Shown: positions 12,845-24,835 of the stretch, piece after piece
How the letters are laid out: every line of letters starts with the position of its first letter
How positions within the stretch are numbered: the first letter of the stretch is position 1
DNA from: Vigna angularis
Taxonomy: Eukaryota > Streptophyta > Magnoliopsida > Fabales > Fabaceae
Direction: 5' to 3'
DNA: 64,000 nucleotides
Assembly (NCBI RefSeq): GCF_016808095.1
Contig: NC_068970.1
Location: forward strand, 38,660,630-38,724,629
Notes under the pieces: generated by a model
The model's input: only the letters and a program-made list of their open reading frames with translations
Databases searched by the model: none
Told to the model about the DNA's origin: nothing
Made by a program: the position numbers and the translations under genes

Positions 12845-13093
12845 AAATCCGTATATAACTAGAGAACCTAATTACGTACTGATTTTATACATGGATTTAT
12901 TTTGGTAAAATTTTCGCCAAAAAACGTTATCATTACATACCAATTTTATATACAAAAAATTTGTATATAAATATTTTTATCATTATGTACGAAAAAAATC
13001 CATATCTAATTTATCCATATATAAAATTCGTATATAATGAAATTTTTATCTACGGATCAAAATCCGTATATAATAATCCGTATCTAAATAACA
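12845..13093. repeat. CACTA right subterminal repeat array
   Basis: Diverged ATCCGTATATAA units in both orientations mirror the left array. They are more eroded than on the left, where most units are still perfect. Confidence 0.75.
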
Positions 13094-13110
13094 TTTTTCT
13101 TGTAGTGTAA

Positions 13111-14039
13111 GGTTGAGAGAAATTTGCACAGATAATTTTATCCTGGTTCGGATTTTACCAATCTACATCCAATTGCTTATCTCAAATCAAGATAAAGAGT
13201 TCACTACTCACAAAACAATTACAAATTACAATCACAAAGAAACAATTTGTAAAAGTTTAGAAACCACCTCTCTTGTTACCTCAAGAGATGAAAGTCACTT
13301 CCCCTGTAACCCACAAGCGATGAACACCTCCTCTGAATCTTCACAAAGGATGAACACCTCCTCCGAATGCTTCACGAAGGATGATAGGCTTTTAACTCAG
13401 CAACAACAATAGCACTCAATCACACTCCCTGTGAAAGTTCTCGCTCTATGCCAACACGCTAAGTTCTCAAAGCCATACCACAAGGGTTCAGCAAACCCTA
13501 GAACACTTATCACCGCACACTACAGATAAGATTTTTCAAAATAGACTTATTTCGTATTTTGTATTTCGTATTTTAGAATGAGAGTCCCAATCTGATTTAT
13601 AGAGATCTCACTCAAGGATACCCCCAAAAATCTGTTGTCAACTAATTAACGTGTGATAATCAATTATCCAATTATGGTAATTAATTATGCATTTAATGAA
13701 TGCACAACGATAAAAAAACTTGCTTAAAAATTCTCATAGAATCTCATTATAATCAATTATGCAAGTCATAATTGATTACTGATAATCGATTATTATAAAT
13801 TGATCATCAATTATCTTGAGTACAAAATGAGGTTTTCTGATTCAAAATAAATTTTAAGACAACCTAAGGCAAACAATACATAGAATCAAATATAAACCAC
13901 ATCTTATACATAAATCTACTAAATTATAAAAGCTTTAATATAAAAATAAGTATTTATGAAGATCTTCCTGCAATAAGAGCACTTGAGACTTGACTTTGAG
14001 ACATCATCAAAATTTCTGCTCTTTAGCTTTATGCTAACA
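13111..14039 (-). mobile_element. Copia LTR, right part (split by CACTA)
   Basis: The sequence continues the LTR begun at 6109 and ends GCTAACA at 14039, the complement of a TGTTAGC LTR start. It shares the 'actggttcg' region and the TAATCGATTA-type dyads (13640-13830) with the SIRE LTR at 53676-54610. No polypurine tract or primer site adjoins it, so it was probably a solo LTR before the CACTA entered. Small frames inside (13113-13412) are not supported. Confidence 0.65.
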
Positions 14040-14748
14040 CAAGGACATGGTTGTTCTGGTTTTTTCTCGATTCTCTTTACGTTGACTCACAGGAAGGATC
14101 TTAGTTGACGGTGGCTGGCAAAGGCAGCAACGACCGTTGCGAGGGGTACCGACGAAGGCAGTGGAGTGAATGGCGGCCTCAATCTTGCAGTTTCTGACAT
14201 TGTTTATTTGATTTTACAATTTGAGAGGGCGAATTGGATTTCCTGATTATTGCGGAATTGGGTATTCTTTGTAATCTTCTCTGCAGGTTTGAGTTTCGTT
14301 GTGTGGGGTTAGGGTTTGCAAATTTGGGTATTTTTCTCTGATTTCGAAATTGGGTTGGGATTCTTCTTCTTCTCTATAGATCGGCTACGCGGATTAGGAT
14401 TTTGATTTGGGACTTTGGGGTCTTGTTCTTGCATTATTAATTAGGAATTTTCCCGTGTCTCTGAAATTGCAATGAATGAAATTAGGGTTCTGATCTTGTT
14501 TTGTTTTTATGCGATTTGAGAAGGTGAGATTTTCCATTTTTGAATTTGGGTCTGGGATATTCGTTTGATCTGCGTTTGGGTTTCTTTAAGAGCTTGGTTG
14601 CGTCTGTGTTGGGTTGACCGTGGGGATGTCCACCTTCGAGGTAGCCAGTAGCAAGTGACGATGAACAAGTTCAGATTGGATGGCAGTAGACTATTGGGTT
14701 GCGGCGGATTGAGCCTAGTTGGGCTCGCACAGGCCCAAAGTTGGAATT
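14040..14748. other. Unassigned G/T-rich stretch
   Basis: GT-rich sequence with 'ttagggttt'-like runs resembles plant 5' leader or LTR R/U5 sequence. No frame or family motif is secure. It lies between the copia LTR and a Tekay-like solo LTR and may be the interior of an older LTR. Confidence 0.3.
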
Positions 14749-15903
14749 TGTGAGATCCAAATATTTTGCATTGGCAGAGATAAAATTTAAGATAATAAAG
14801 AATAAGAAGAGAATTGAAAATAAATCATATGTCTCTAAAATTAAAGCAATGGGAAATAAATTAGTTAATTATTGACATTAATTAATGAAAATATAAATTG
14901 TAAAGGGAGAGAGATGAAAACATTAAATTATAATAATAATTATTATAATTGTGAGAAGAAAACTATTATTATTTATTTAGCAATTAATTGACAATCAAAT
15001 TAATTTAAATTAAAATTGGAAAGAGAAATTAATTTGATTCAAAAAGAAAATTAATGGGATTTTAGATTAATTGCAAATTTGATTTTAATGATTAATTAAA
15101 GTAATAAATTATTTATTATTTTTGGATTGGTATTTAATGATACTTGTTCATTTGTTTTATTCATTTATTGTTTGAATGGAATCATGTGGTTCATATTCAG
15201 TATATTGAGTTTTGAATAAGCTTTAGATACTGATGAATGAATAAAGTTAAGTAGAGAATGGAAATATTGGTTGTGTTTAGGAATATGATAAACTTTGAGT
15301 GATAATTGGAATGGGTGAATGTTGGAATGTATCTGAGTGTGACTGATGTCTGTTACTATAAAGTTTATGGTATTGCGGAGGCTCATGGTTTTATTCATGA
15401 TGAATGATTCATGATGTGGTTATCTCTAATAGAGGTACATGTAATGAGGATTAGTAGTGACGATGTGTTTGGAGATGATGTTGATAAGGATGACCTTGAT
15501 GTTATAGTCATCATATAGTTAATGATGATGTTGATAATGATCATGGTGTATTAATGATTCTGTTAGTAGAATAACATTGTAGATGATTGATTTATTATTA
15601 AGTTGTGTTTGCTCCCTATGTATAGATTTTATTGTTATTGGTTGTGTTATGGTAGCTTACCCATATTTGTTGTGTTTGGGGTTATGTGTGTCTTGCGATG
15701 ATCGTATAACTTTTGGTTATACGGGAGCATATGCTCCAAATGCATGATAGAGACGCAAGAGTCAATGTAATTGAGTTTACTTTATTTCATTTCATTATAC
15801 TAATTTCTGTATTATATAAGTGAATTTTCGTAATGATACTATGATTTTTAAAATTGTTAAATTTCACTCGTAATCGAGATATCCCAAAATTAGGAATGTT
15901 ACA
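14749..15903 (+). mobile_element. Tekay/Del-like solo LTR
   Basis: It begins TGTGAGATCC and ends GGAATGTTACA, imperfect inverted ends of the kind Tekay/Del LTRs carry. The body holds the 'tagcttaccc' and 'gatgatcgtataac' blocks common in legume copies. No internal domain adjoins. The flanks GAATT and TTATT do not form a convincing duplication, so the edges or the solo status are less secure. The frame at 15165-15398 on the minus strand is not a gene. Confidence 0.65.
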
Positions 15904-16079
15904 TTATTCATAAAGGAAGAATCAAACAGATGACTTATAACCCAACTCTAACCAATTCTGCTAAACTTCACCTTTATTTAACATGTTATTTCTTATTTTT
16001 ATAAACATAATTAATGTATAAACTACCTTCTTAGATATTTTATTTTATTTCCTGATCTTACACTTTCACTTTCACTTTC

Positions 16080-16584
16080 TACGGCCTCCGCGCACGTCAT
16101 GAGGCTGTGCACATGAAGGATCCCGTTCTTCTGTGAGTCAACAACCAGAAAAGCACGCGTTGACTTGGTGGATTTGCGACGCTTAGCATTTGGCGTGGTG
16201 CTAACACCTCTGTCGTAAATTGCTTTCCCTGGAATAGCCTTGAGATCCTAGTCGGAAGAGGGGTAGCCCTTATCTGGTTCTTCTGGAGGAAGCAAGTCGA
16301 AATTGCAAAGCATGGTCTCGACAGTTGGAGATATCAGAGGGGTTATAGTGCGCGGCGCCATCTGAAAGTTCCTTGAGATCGTCTTGAATGTTTCCCATGG
16401 CTTCTTCAAGACGCTCCAACTTCTGCACGACTTCCGCCATGTCGAAAGATCTCACCTTCTAACCCACCACCGCCAGAAGTTCGTCCATGCCTCCTTCCTC
16501 GTCCCAAATGTTCGATTTGTCGCTCGAGTACCCGCAGCTTGAGGTCCCTGCGCTGGAACCAAGCTGTTCGCACTCCCTCTTCAT
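16080..16584 (-). pseudogene. DELLA (GRAS family) N-terminal pseudogene
   Basis: From a Met codon at 16582-16584 the minus strand reads MKRECEQLG, a glycine/serine stretch, then MDELLAVVG, a TAG stop at 16459-16461, KVRS, MAEVVQKLERLEEAMGN and AAHYNPSDISN. These are the DELLA and VHYNP motifs that bind the gibberellin receptor GID1 in true DELLA repressors. After a frameshift near 16325 it continues in another frame to VVDSQKNG and LMTCAEAVE, the start of the GRAS domain, and stops there. The remaining GRAS domain, about two thirds of a DELLA protein, is absent. DELLA genes lack introns, so the missing part is a truncation. The stop falls at the conserved tyrosine following DELLAVxG. No function is expected. 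Confidence 0.88.
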
Positions 16585-18330
16585 CCCTATCTTCGCCCAA
16601 CAATTTCTTTCTCTCTATTCTCTTTGGTGACTTTTGCTACCACAACTGTAACAACTGTATCTCCTCCACTTAACACATGACAAGCCCCAAATATCAATTA
16701 GTCAATTTTTTTTAAATATATAGAAAAAACAATATAAATTGAATATGTGTCTAAGTACAATACTTTTTTAATATTTTTAAAGAGTAAAAATATTATTTAA
16801 CAAAACAGAGAGCAAGGAACTTGTGACGAGACTTCATACCAGTGATCATATACGAAGATAATAAGTTACACAAAACATTACTAAAGGAATCATCTCATCT
16901 CATGATTTCTTTATTTGTTTGTCCAAAAAGAGTAGTATATATATTTTTTGACTTATTTCTATCCTCAGTGGTGTTGGTCGTTTTTTTTTCTCTTTTAAGT
17001 GTAAAAAGTTTATATATCCTTCTTCTTTTCCAAAATACAAATAACATGAGACATAACATAGCTTGATATTAAAAGAAAAGAAGAATAAATAAATCTTCCT
17101 TATATTGTGCCTTGTATCTCACGACAACAACTTATTAACTTTAGTTTTGATACGAGAATGGTAGCTTATATACCTTTAAAAAAATGAAGAAAGGAATGAT
17201 GTGGGACTTGTTGCTGCTTTGCTGTGTACTTCAGTTGCTCCATGCATCTTAGTCTCACATTCCTTAGCTCATTTACCATTCTTCCTATCTTAAATCTTAA
17301 AGCTATTTAAAGCAATTTCTAGCTCTCCTTTGTACACACACCTTAATAAATGAAGTAAAAAGTATTTTGCATTCGATTGCATTATTTCTTAAAGATAACA
17401 ATTATCTCTTAATTTCAATTTTCAAATCTTATCTTGTGGTAAAGCACGTGTCAATCCTCCCACTTATCTTTTCTAAGTGGCATGACAACCTTTCTCCATA
17501 AGTTTTCTTATTCTTTATCTTTCGCTTTTTTTTTCAATTCCTTTTTCAATTCTACTATGTTAATTGTAATTTCTAGTTTACATAAGCATGCTATTCCATA
17601 TCACCGATGAAACTCCATACAACCTTGTAACACATAATCCAAATGACACATTTTTTGTGGTTTTCTTTGATTTTTTTTCTCGGCTAAAACGTAAAAATTC
17701 AACACCATTTAAAGATCTTATATCATTGTTTTTTGTTTCTAAAGCTCTCTTTATCTTCATTTCTTGTGATCTCTTGAGTTTTCTCTTTCTTTTAAATTCT
17801 TTTTGTTTCAGTTTTTAATGTCTCATTTTTCCCATTTGACCTTTTAATTAACCATTAGGTTATTATAGGTAAAATCTAAACCATCTTCTCATGAATAACT
17901 AACTCCATTGGTATTGAGCCTAGTGCTTTGGGCTTATCATCACACAACCCCTAACCTTTAGTTCTTTAGAGAGTAAGGCTAGAAAAATGTATAATCAACT
18001 TATCTTTAGGTCTTTAGAGCTTAAGGCTAGACAATTTTAATCATCAACTCAAATGATATATCACTTATTATGTGTTACTAAAACTTAGAAAAGTTTCACA
18101 CATATTCTAAATGTATTTATTTTGAATCATAAAATAAAATTATAACGTTCATTTATTTCATCAAATAAATTTTATAAATCTTCCACTCAATAAAATTTAT
18201 TTCAAATAATAAAAAATATTTAAAAATAGTCAATAATTAAAATTTATTCAAAATACATTCGAAATAAAAGAAGTTGCATTCTCAAAGCAATCCCTAAGCT
18301 CCTTGCTACTATGCATTTGAACCACCACTT
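16585..18330. other. Intergenic AT-rich DNA
   Basis: I find no gene, RNA gene or family motif here. Short frames at 16842-17066 and 17588-17818 are low-complexity and hydrophobic by composition, without a supporting start context or homology I can name. Confidence 0.5.
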
Positions 18331-19190
18331 GCAACATTATCTTTTCAAATATAACACAAGTTATACGTGAAGTACCTAAGAAACACTATAAGGGGGGAGT
18401 TGAATAATGTTTATGAAAAATGTTTTTCACAACCTTTCTGATATAACACGTTGTTGATAGTGTAAAATATTCTTTTAAAGGCTTAGAAGCTCGACTTGAA
18501 ATATGAGCTTTGTAACGATCAACGTGATATTCAGAATAACTTCTACTATAGTATTTGTAAGAACTTCCTTTAAAAAGTAAAAGATCGTTTAGCTTGGAAG
18601 TTCTTATATTTTCAAATAGAAAGCGTTTTCTAAGAGGATTGTAAGCTTTACGCACTTTGGCTATCCTCTATTCTATTATCCTCTTGATTTTCTTCTTGAG
18701 AGATCTTCTATTTACATAATTTGTGAATATTTGTCTGTTAGAATGTGTTTGTAGTTCGTAGTCTTGATGCTTGTTTTTCTTTTTCTTCTTTTCACAACAA
18801 TCATTATGTAAGTCAACTTTGTCAGAGCATGCATGCTTTTTCAATCCTTTGCTTGAAGTAGGTTGTATGATCTTTTTAGACTTTGCTTCAAGAGAGGAAC
18901 ATTCCATGATTATCTCTTTTGTCTCTAACGTCCACATTTAATATTTGATTTGTAGCACTGTGGATACGTATAGAATAGGTTATCTTCAAACAAAGTGTTT
19001 TTTGATTTCTTACTGTTATGTAGCATTTTTCAATTAAGCTCTTTTATTTTGAAGATACCAATTGTATAGATACTTCATCACAAGATGATGTGTTTGCTTC
19101 GCTCATGGTATCAACTTAACTCAAGTAAACGCTTCAATTGTTCTTGTCTCAGATAACAATTAGCTTGTTCATACTTTCCTATGTCTTTTA
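18331..19190. other. Degraded repeat of unknown type
   Basis: Two minus-strand frames (18386-18655 and 18668-18937) lie end to end but resemble no protein I know and are lysine- and serine-rich by composition. The block near 18385-18400 with a run of G resembles boundary sequence of legume copia remnants. I regard it as old repeat DNA. Confidence 0.3.
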
Positions 19191-19199
19191 ATAATTTTA

Positions 19200-19562
19200 A
19201 TAATAGTAGGTGTTTAATCGGGCCAATGAGTTCACCATGACACGGAGCAACTCAGTGAACTTGGCATAAGCGAGTTCGATAAGGAAGGGCTCATCGTTAC
19301 AAATGATTTTCCTCATGCCCTCGAGGTTGATGATGTTGTTTCATATGCAAATGATGGTGGCATAAGAGAGAAAATGCTATGGGTGGAGGAGTTAAGATGA
19401 TATTGGCGATCTCGAATCTCCACACATCGATGTTTGGTTTGGACTTGAACGAGGATTTCTTCTTCAACAACTTAGGCAAAACTAACTCAAAATTATTTGA
19501 TATGACAGTTTTAACCTTGACAAAGAATGTTTCAATGACTATAGCTACATTTGAGGTGAACT
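19200..19562 (-). pseudogene. Probable DUF3475/DUF668 (PSI-like) gene fragment
   Basis: The minus strand first reads a frame containing NIDVWRFEIANIIL, then shifts frame and reads INLEGMRKIICNDEPFLIEL and ELLRVMVNSLARLNTYY. The pattern FE-AN followed by a GM/I-KLVS-DE-FL-EL block and a V-RL end fits the N-terminal DUF3475 domain of plant DUF668 proteins, which include the PSK SIMULATOR group. At least one frameshift and a stop codon interrupt it, and the DUF668 part is missing. Recognition is by pattern only. An unrelated fragment remains possible. Confidence 0.45.
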
Positions 19563-20257
19563 TCCTCTAAGTGATTTACGAGTGTTGAGACAATGTGTAT
19601 GAAAAAGTGGGAAAGATAAATAAATAAATAATTTAGAGTGAGAAGCTTTTGGTGCATAGGTATTAGGATATATAAGAAGAGGATTGAAAACACTAGAGAG
19701 TAGGTGGTACAAAGAAACTGATTGTTTATTAACATAAGAGAAAGGTTGTGTGTAACGATATAGAAATGTGGAAATGTTGAGTATTTTGGGTAACTGATGG
19801 GGTGTGTGCGGTGTGAGTGATATTTGTAGATGGTGAAAAAACAAAAGAAAAAGAGAAAGAGTTGACCACATAATAATGTGAGAGTAAGATAATTTTAAAA
19901 AACTTGGACTCATGTATTCCACGGTCACATTTCTACTCTTTTTAATGTCATTTTTGAAAATATAACAAAAATATCTAATTGAAACATTTTAACAAAGTTT
20001 GAGATTCAATTGAAATATAAATATAAATAAAGACCAACTTGAAACTTTTTAACCAAATAGTTTATTCATCATTTCTAAAACCCAACTATTGTTTAAAAGA
20101 ATCAATAAAGAATGAAGATTCACATCCCGGTTTAGCTTAGTTGAGGAGATTTTAAGAGCGCCCAAAATAATACCATTTAAAAATAAAGTTACAACCAACC
20201 CTTCCATTCCCGTCATATGGACTAAAGATGCCTTCGAATAATTGTGGTTTGTGAAAT
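19563..20257. other. 3' flank of the TMK-like gene
   Basis: AT-rich sequence downstream of the receptor kinase stop codon. It presumably contains the 3' UTR and polyadenylation signals, but no single site is decisive. Frames at 19532-19928 are not supported. Confidence 0.4.
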
Positions 20258-23200
20258 TCACCGGCAATCCAGTGAATCGAAGGAGTTTGCAAATCCGACA
20301 GGTTTAGAGGGGATGCTTAATTGGGTTTGTGAGATGGATACATCATTAAATATCGAGGAAGTGCCTTCATCGGCTTGCCACCTTCGTAGAGCTTGAGGAA
20401 GGCTCATCTGAAAGTCACTGTTACCGCTGTCCTCTTCTTCATGACTAATAGGTTTCCATTGCTCCACAAGAGGAACTAAGACATTCACTGCATGACCCAT
20501 ATCTGGCCTTTGATATGGTTCACGAGCAGTGCAATGGCCAGCCAGTTCAGCCACCTTATACATGCTCTCCGTAGTTTCCTCGTCGGGGTTGAGAATTTGA
20601 TCAATTGCCTTTGGAATGTTTTCCTTGTTAATTAGTAGTCTACGGAACCATGTAACCAAGTGAGACCTTTCATCTGGCACGGTATCATCCAATGCCTTTC
20701 TACCGGTAACAAGTTCCATCAAAACTACACCAAATGCATAAACATCCACTTTGGTTGTCACTCTTCCAGTGGCTGGCAAGAAACAAGATAACATTATATA
20801 TAATCCAATGAATAGTCTAGCATTAATCAAGTGCATCTACTCACATTCACTGCAACAATAATCTAACTTTTAAAATTAGATAAGTGAAGCAGAGCAACAT
20901 TTAGTAAGTTTTATGCTACATAGGTTTTATATGTAGATGGATCAAAACTAGTACATTTTAACAAAAGATGCGCCAATGCACCAAGGATATGGGATGGGCG
21001 GATAAAGTTCACAAAAGTGATTCTTAGCAACAGAGAACTACCACCCAAGGCGATGAAAATATTCAGTAATCCAACATTTTATGCAATCAGAGCATTCATC
21101 ACATCATAAAGGATAATCGGCATTGGGATTCAGACTCTGATAGCTTTCTAAAAATGGCTCAAAAAATCCAGAGGTATATAGACCACTATACCATCCAGAA
21201 AACTCTACACCCAGCCGATTATAAAATTGCAAAGTAGACAAAATGAATTGCCTACTCTGATGGGAATGAGCGTCAACTATTTTTCTTTCCAACTTATTTT
21301 TGTGTGGTTATTCATAAGGTTTAGGGTACTTCAATTTTCTGAAAAGCGCAGTACGATACTTTCATGATATTGAAGTAGTAATCGACAGCTAAAACCACCA
21401 AAAGAAGAATAAATAAATATGAACTACAAGATTAAGGCATATTTGTACAAAACAAAAATCAGAGATTTCTATACCAGCATATTCAGGTGCAAGATATCCA
21501 AATGTTCCAGCCAACCGAGTCTCAATAGAATACTTTCCATCTGGTGCATTTTTAACCAATCCAAAATCTGCAACCTTTGCTCTCATGTCATGACCAAGTA
21601 GTATATTTGAGGGTTTTAAGTCTCTGTGAATGAAGCTTTGTTGAGCTAAGCTATGCAAGTATTCCACCCCTCGTGCAACATCCAAAGCTATTGTTACCCT
21701 TTGTTTCCATGTCAAGGGAGCATAGCCATGTCCCTGCCACTCAAACAGGTGTTGTGTTAATGTACCTTGAGGCATATACTCATATACCAAAAGCCTTTCA
21801 TTTCCATTGATGCAATACCCAAGAAGAACAACCAAATGTCTATGCCTAACTTTACTGAGAACTGCAATCTCTGCTTGGAACTCGTTAAGTCCTTTATTTC
21901 CCATTGCAACAGATTCCATCCTCTTAACAGCAATCTTTGTTCCATCATGTAACTCGCCCTTATAAACTACTCCAAACCCTCCCCTACCTAAAATATTCTC
22001 CTCACTGAAATTATTGGTAACTTGTAGAAGAACTTGAATAGAAATTGACCCATTTCGACCTTCAAAAGCAGCAAGAACGTCACTGCGATCACCACTGCTC
22101 TGGCTTTGCAACTCACTGGGAACACCACCATAACCATTATAAACATTGATAGACTCAATTTTAAAGCTTCCTGTGCCATTTTCACGACCATTAACCCTCC
22201 TGAACTTCCGCCGCTGCCTTTTGGCATAACATTTCCAAGCCAGAAACAATAATACTCCAGTAAAAAACAAAACAATAACAACTATACCACCAATCCAACC
22301 TGGCGACAAAGAAGCATTACCCTTTGCAGATTCAGAACCACTTCCACCAGATGGAGACCCTGAAGGAGTAGACCCACTTACTCCACCTCCAGGATTAGGA
22401 GCCTTCCCAAGCCTAGCATTACCGGTAGTCATTAACTTCACCTTGGACGGGAACTTAGGAATCTCTCCAGAGAGGTTGTTATCGGACACATCAAGAGTCT
22501 GAAGCTGAGGCAAAGAGGTCAAACTCTCAGGAATAGAACCGGTCAAGTTATTTCCATTGAGAAACAAGCTGCGCAAATCAGTTAATTGCGAAAATGCAGA
22601 CGAGATGGTACCAGAAAATCCCTGCTTCGCGAAATTGACAGTAACAATCTTCCCAGTGGAACACACAACAAAGTTCCAGCCGTTACAAGGGTCATTCCCC
22701 TGCCACGCATTCGCCAACTGAATGGGATACCCAAACGCTTCAGCAATCTGAAGCAAAACCATCACCCTGGGATCACAATCACCGGGAGTATCGAGGCAAA
22801 AGCTATTGATTCCATCGAGAGTCACCTTCACACCCTTCCCAAAAGCAGGCACAGGCCCCTGAAGCACGTTGTTATCCAGCGAAACATTCTTTAAACTCGA
22901 AAGAGTCGTCAAGGAAATAGGAACCACGCCGGTTAGCCGATTATCTCGGAGCTGCAAGTCAAACAGGCCCTTGCATTGGGACAAATCTGGAATGGAACCG
23001 GTGAACTGGTTCTTGTGGAGCCAGGCCTGGCTCAACTGCGTCATGTTGGAGAGAACGGAGAGAGTACCGGACAAGCCGGTTGCCTGGTTGTTGAGCCAGA
23101 GCGAGGCGATTGTGGAAATGGCGAGAGAGGAGGGTAAACTACCAGTCAAGTTGTTGTAGGAGAGGCGAAGACTGTGTAGAGAGGGAAATTTGTGGAAGAT

Positions 23201-23737
23201 GTCGGGTAAGGCACCGGAGAGGGAAACAGAGGCGAGGTCGAGGTCGATTAGGTTGGTGGAGGAGGTGAGATCGGTGGGGAAAGTCCAGGGTGAGAGGGAA
23301 GGGTTGGAGGCTAGGCTGAGGGTTTGGAGGGAGTTCAGGGAGGCGAAGGCGGCCAAGGGAACGGCTGAAAAGTTGTTGCGGTTGAGGTAGGCCGTTTGGA
23401 GGAAGGAGAGTTGGGCGAGCGAGGGGAGGGGGCCCGAGAGTGCATTGTCTTGGAGAGAGAGGGAACGGAGTTGAGAGAGGGAATTGAGATCGGAGGGGAG
23501 CGTTCCAGTGAGCGACTTTGAAGCGAGGCTTATGCTGGTGACGCGGTTGGACGAATCGCATTGGATACCCTTCCATTGGCAGAATGGGGTTGTCTGAGAC
23601 CAACCTGGAGGTGGTGGCTTCAGCGATTTAAGGAAATTGGACATCACCGCGTCATCGGCGGCGGCCACCAAGGTGGTAGTCATCACGACGGAAAGAAAGA
23701 AATAAGAGAGCTGAAGTAGGGCTTTTACGAACAACAT
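20258..23737 (-). CDS. TMK: TMK-type LRR receptor-like kinase
   Basis: Two exons, 21475-23737 and 20258-20772, are joined across a 702-bp GT-AG intron inside the codon after PEYA, giving 925 residues. A single intron in the kinase region is usual for TMK genes, and 925 is near the family's length. Order: signal peptide (about 1-26); LRRs with an N-terminal CQWKGIQC cap (53-60); a non-LRR insert with paired cysteines (about 314-359); three more LRRs; a Gly/Ser-rich stretch; one membrane helix (481-501); a kinase with glycine loop GRGGFG (584-589), lysine 605, HRD (704-706), DFG (724-726) and [11 protein letters not shown]. All catalytic motifs are intact. TMKs act at the plasma membrane in auxin signalling, acid growth and cell expansion. 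The Met at 23735-23737 is chosen because the signal peptide follows it. Two further in-frame Met codons lie upstream (23839, 23983). This is the only intact host gene here. Confidence 0.95.
20773..21474 (-). other. Intron of the TMK-like gene
   Basis: The donor reads CTG|GTATAG and the acceptor GCCAG|CCACTGG on the minus strand. Splicing restores the continuous kinase reading EYAATGRV across phase 1. Short frames inside the intron (21104-21292) are not genes. Confidence 0.9.
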
Positions 23738-24660
23738 AATTTGGGTTGGGAAAGTGTGGGAGAGGGGTTTATCAGTTAATGTGGTTGGTTGGTTGGGGTC
23801 ATATAGATGAGAAGCATTGAGGGAAGGTGGTAATAACATGCAAGAGCGGAACAAGCAACAGATGGATGAGGAGGCAGACTTTATTTGGTTATTTGTACTG
23901 TGAAGACGGTGTCGTGACTCTAGTACTTTCAAATCTACTTTAACCAATAAATAAACAAAATTATATGCGCTGAAAGAAAACAACAGTCAGACTCTACAGT
24001 TCTCGCCGTTATTGTCAGATTAAATTACTCCAGACTTTTCTTCTTTTTTTAAATCTGATTTTGTCCTCCATTTATGTCTTCATGGTTCCATTTGAATTTG
24101 CCATTCTAACCATTCCGAGCGAATAGAAGCCCAGTCATGTATTATTTGTAAAATATTGAAGGGTTATTAAAATAATTTAAATATTTTTTTTCTTTTTAAT
24201 TTTGTCTTTTTAAAGATAAATCGTGCAGGAATATAAATTTTAAAATGATCAATATTTTAGAGATGTTATGATTGATTTTAATCATATTTTAACGTATCAA
24301 ACTATTGGTATCTAATTACCGTAAAGATGATAATAAGATTTTACGATGAATCATCCGTTTTTTAAGTCTTCAGTTTGGGATGAATTTTCATTTTTCTTAA
24401 CTTTTGAGTGAAGGTTTAAACTTTTATTATATTCAATTATTTTACACTATTTACGAATTGAAGTTTTAAATATTTTTATTTTTTTATTCTTTGAATCGTT
24501 TTTAAAAAATAAAATCGTCACAAAACTTTAATATACAATCTAAACAATATTTTAGATAAAACGAAGCGAACTTGAGTTTAGCATAAAATATATAATTATT
24601 TATCTTAATTCATCATTTTTATAAATTTGATTTATCTCTATCATATACTATTATTATATT
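23738..24660 (-). promoter_or_regulatory. 5' leader and promoter region of the TMK-like gene
   Basis: The sequence directly upstream of the start stays open in the same frame to 23983, which suggests a leader without stops. Beyond it is AT-rich DNA with no element I can single out as a TATA box with confidence. Confidence 0.4.
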
Positions 24661-24835
24661 ATAGGATTAAATATGTTTTAGTCTCTAAACTATCAAACAA
24701 ATTTGTTTTTAGTTTCTATTTCAAAGTAAGGTACATTTTACTCATTCTTCTTAAAGAAACCTTAATTTTTGGTCCTTCAAAACTAACCACATTAAAAACA
24801 AATTGATGTGGCTAACAATGGTATGCCACATCATT
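24661..24835. repeat. Dispersed legume repeat ('ttaaatatgttttagtctc' type)
   Basis: The stretch opens GGATTAAATATG and contains 'tttagtctctaaac' and 'ttggtccttc', a sequence style I recognise as very common dispersed repeat DNA in papilionoid genomes. The class of element is unclear. Confidence 0.5.

Larger units (their letters stand above)
6242..13107. mobile_element. CACTA (En/Spm-type) transposon, non-autonomous
   Basis: Both ends carry the same 14-bp terminal inverted repeat, CACTACAAGAAAAA at 6242-6255 and its complement at 13094-13107. A 3-bp duplication TAA lies on each side (6239-6241, 13108-13110), as CACTA transposases produce. Inside each end is an array of ATCCGTATATAA units. No transposase frame is visible in 6.9 kb, so the copy would need help to move. 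The interior contains exon-like minus-strand pieces bounded by AG and GT (one recognisable as MAP65, others near 7000-7180 and 7440-7500 not recognised) and a later solo LTR. The stretches 6545-9550 and 12196-12840 hold no gene I can name. Confidence 0.93.

Noticed and set aside
16270..16455. Minus-strand coiled-coil frame first considered as a gag start
   Set aside because: The DELLA motif order upstream and downstream explains it better.
18386..18937. Two adjacent minus-strand frames as a possible host gene
   Set aside because: Low-complexity Lys/Ser composition, no family resemblance, no coherent exon borders.
23139..23603. 154-codon minus-strand frame overlapping the receptor kinase
   Set aside because: It is the LRR-coding exon read in another frame; the TMK frame explains the sequence.
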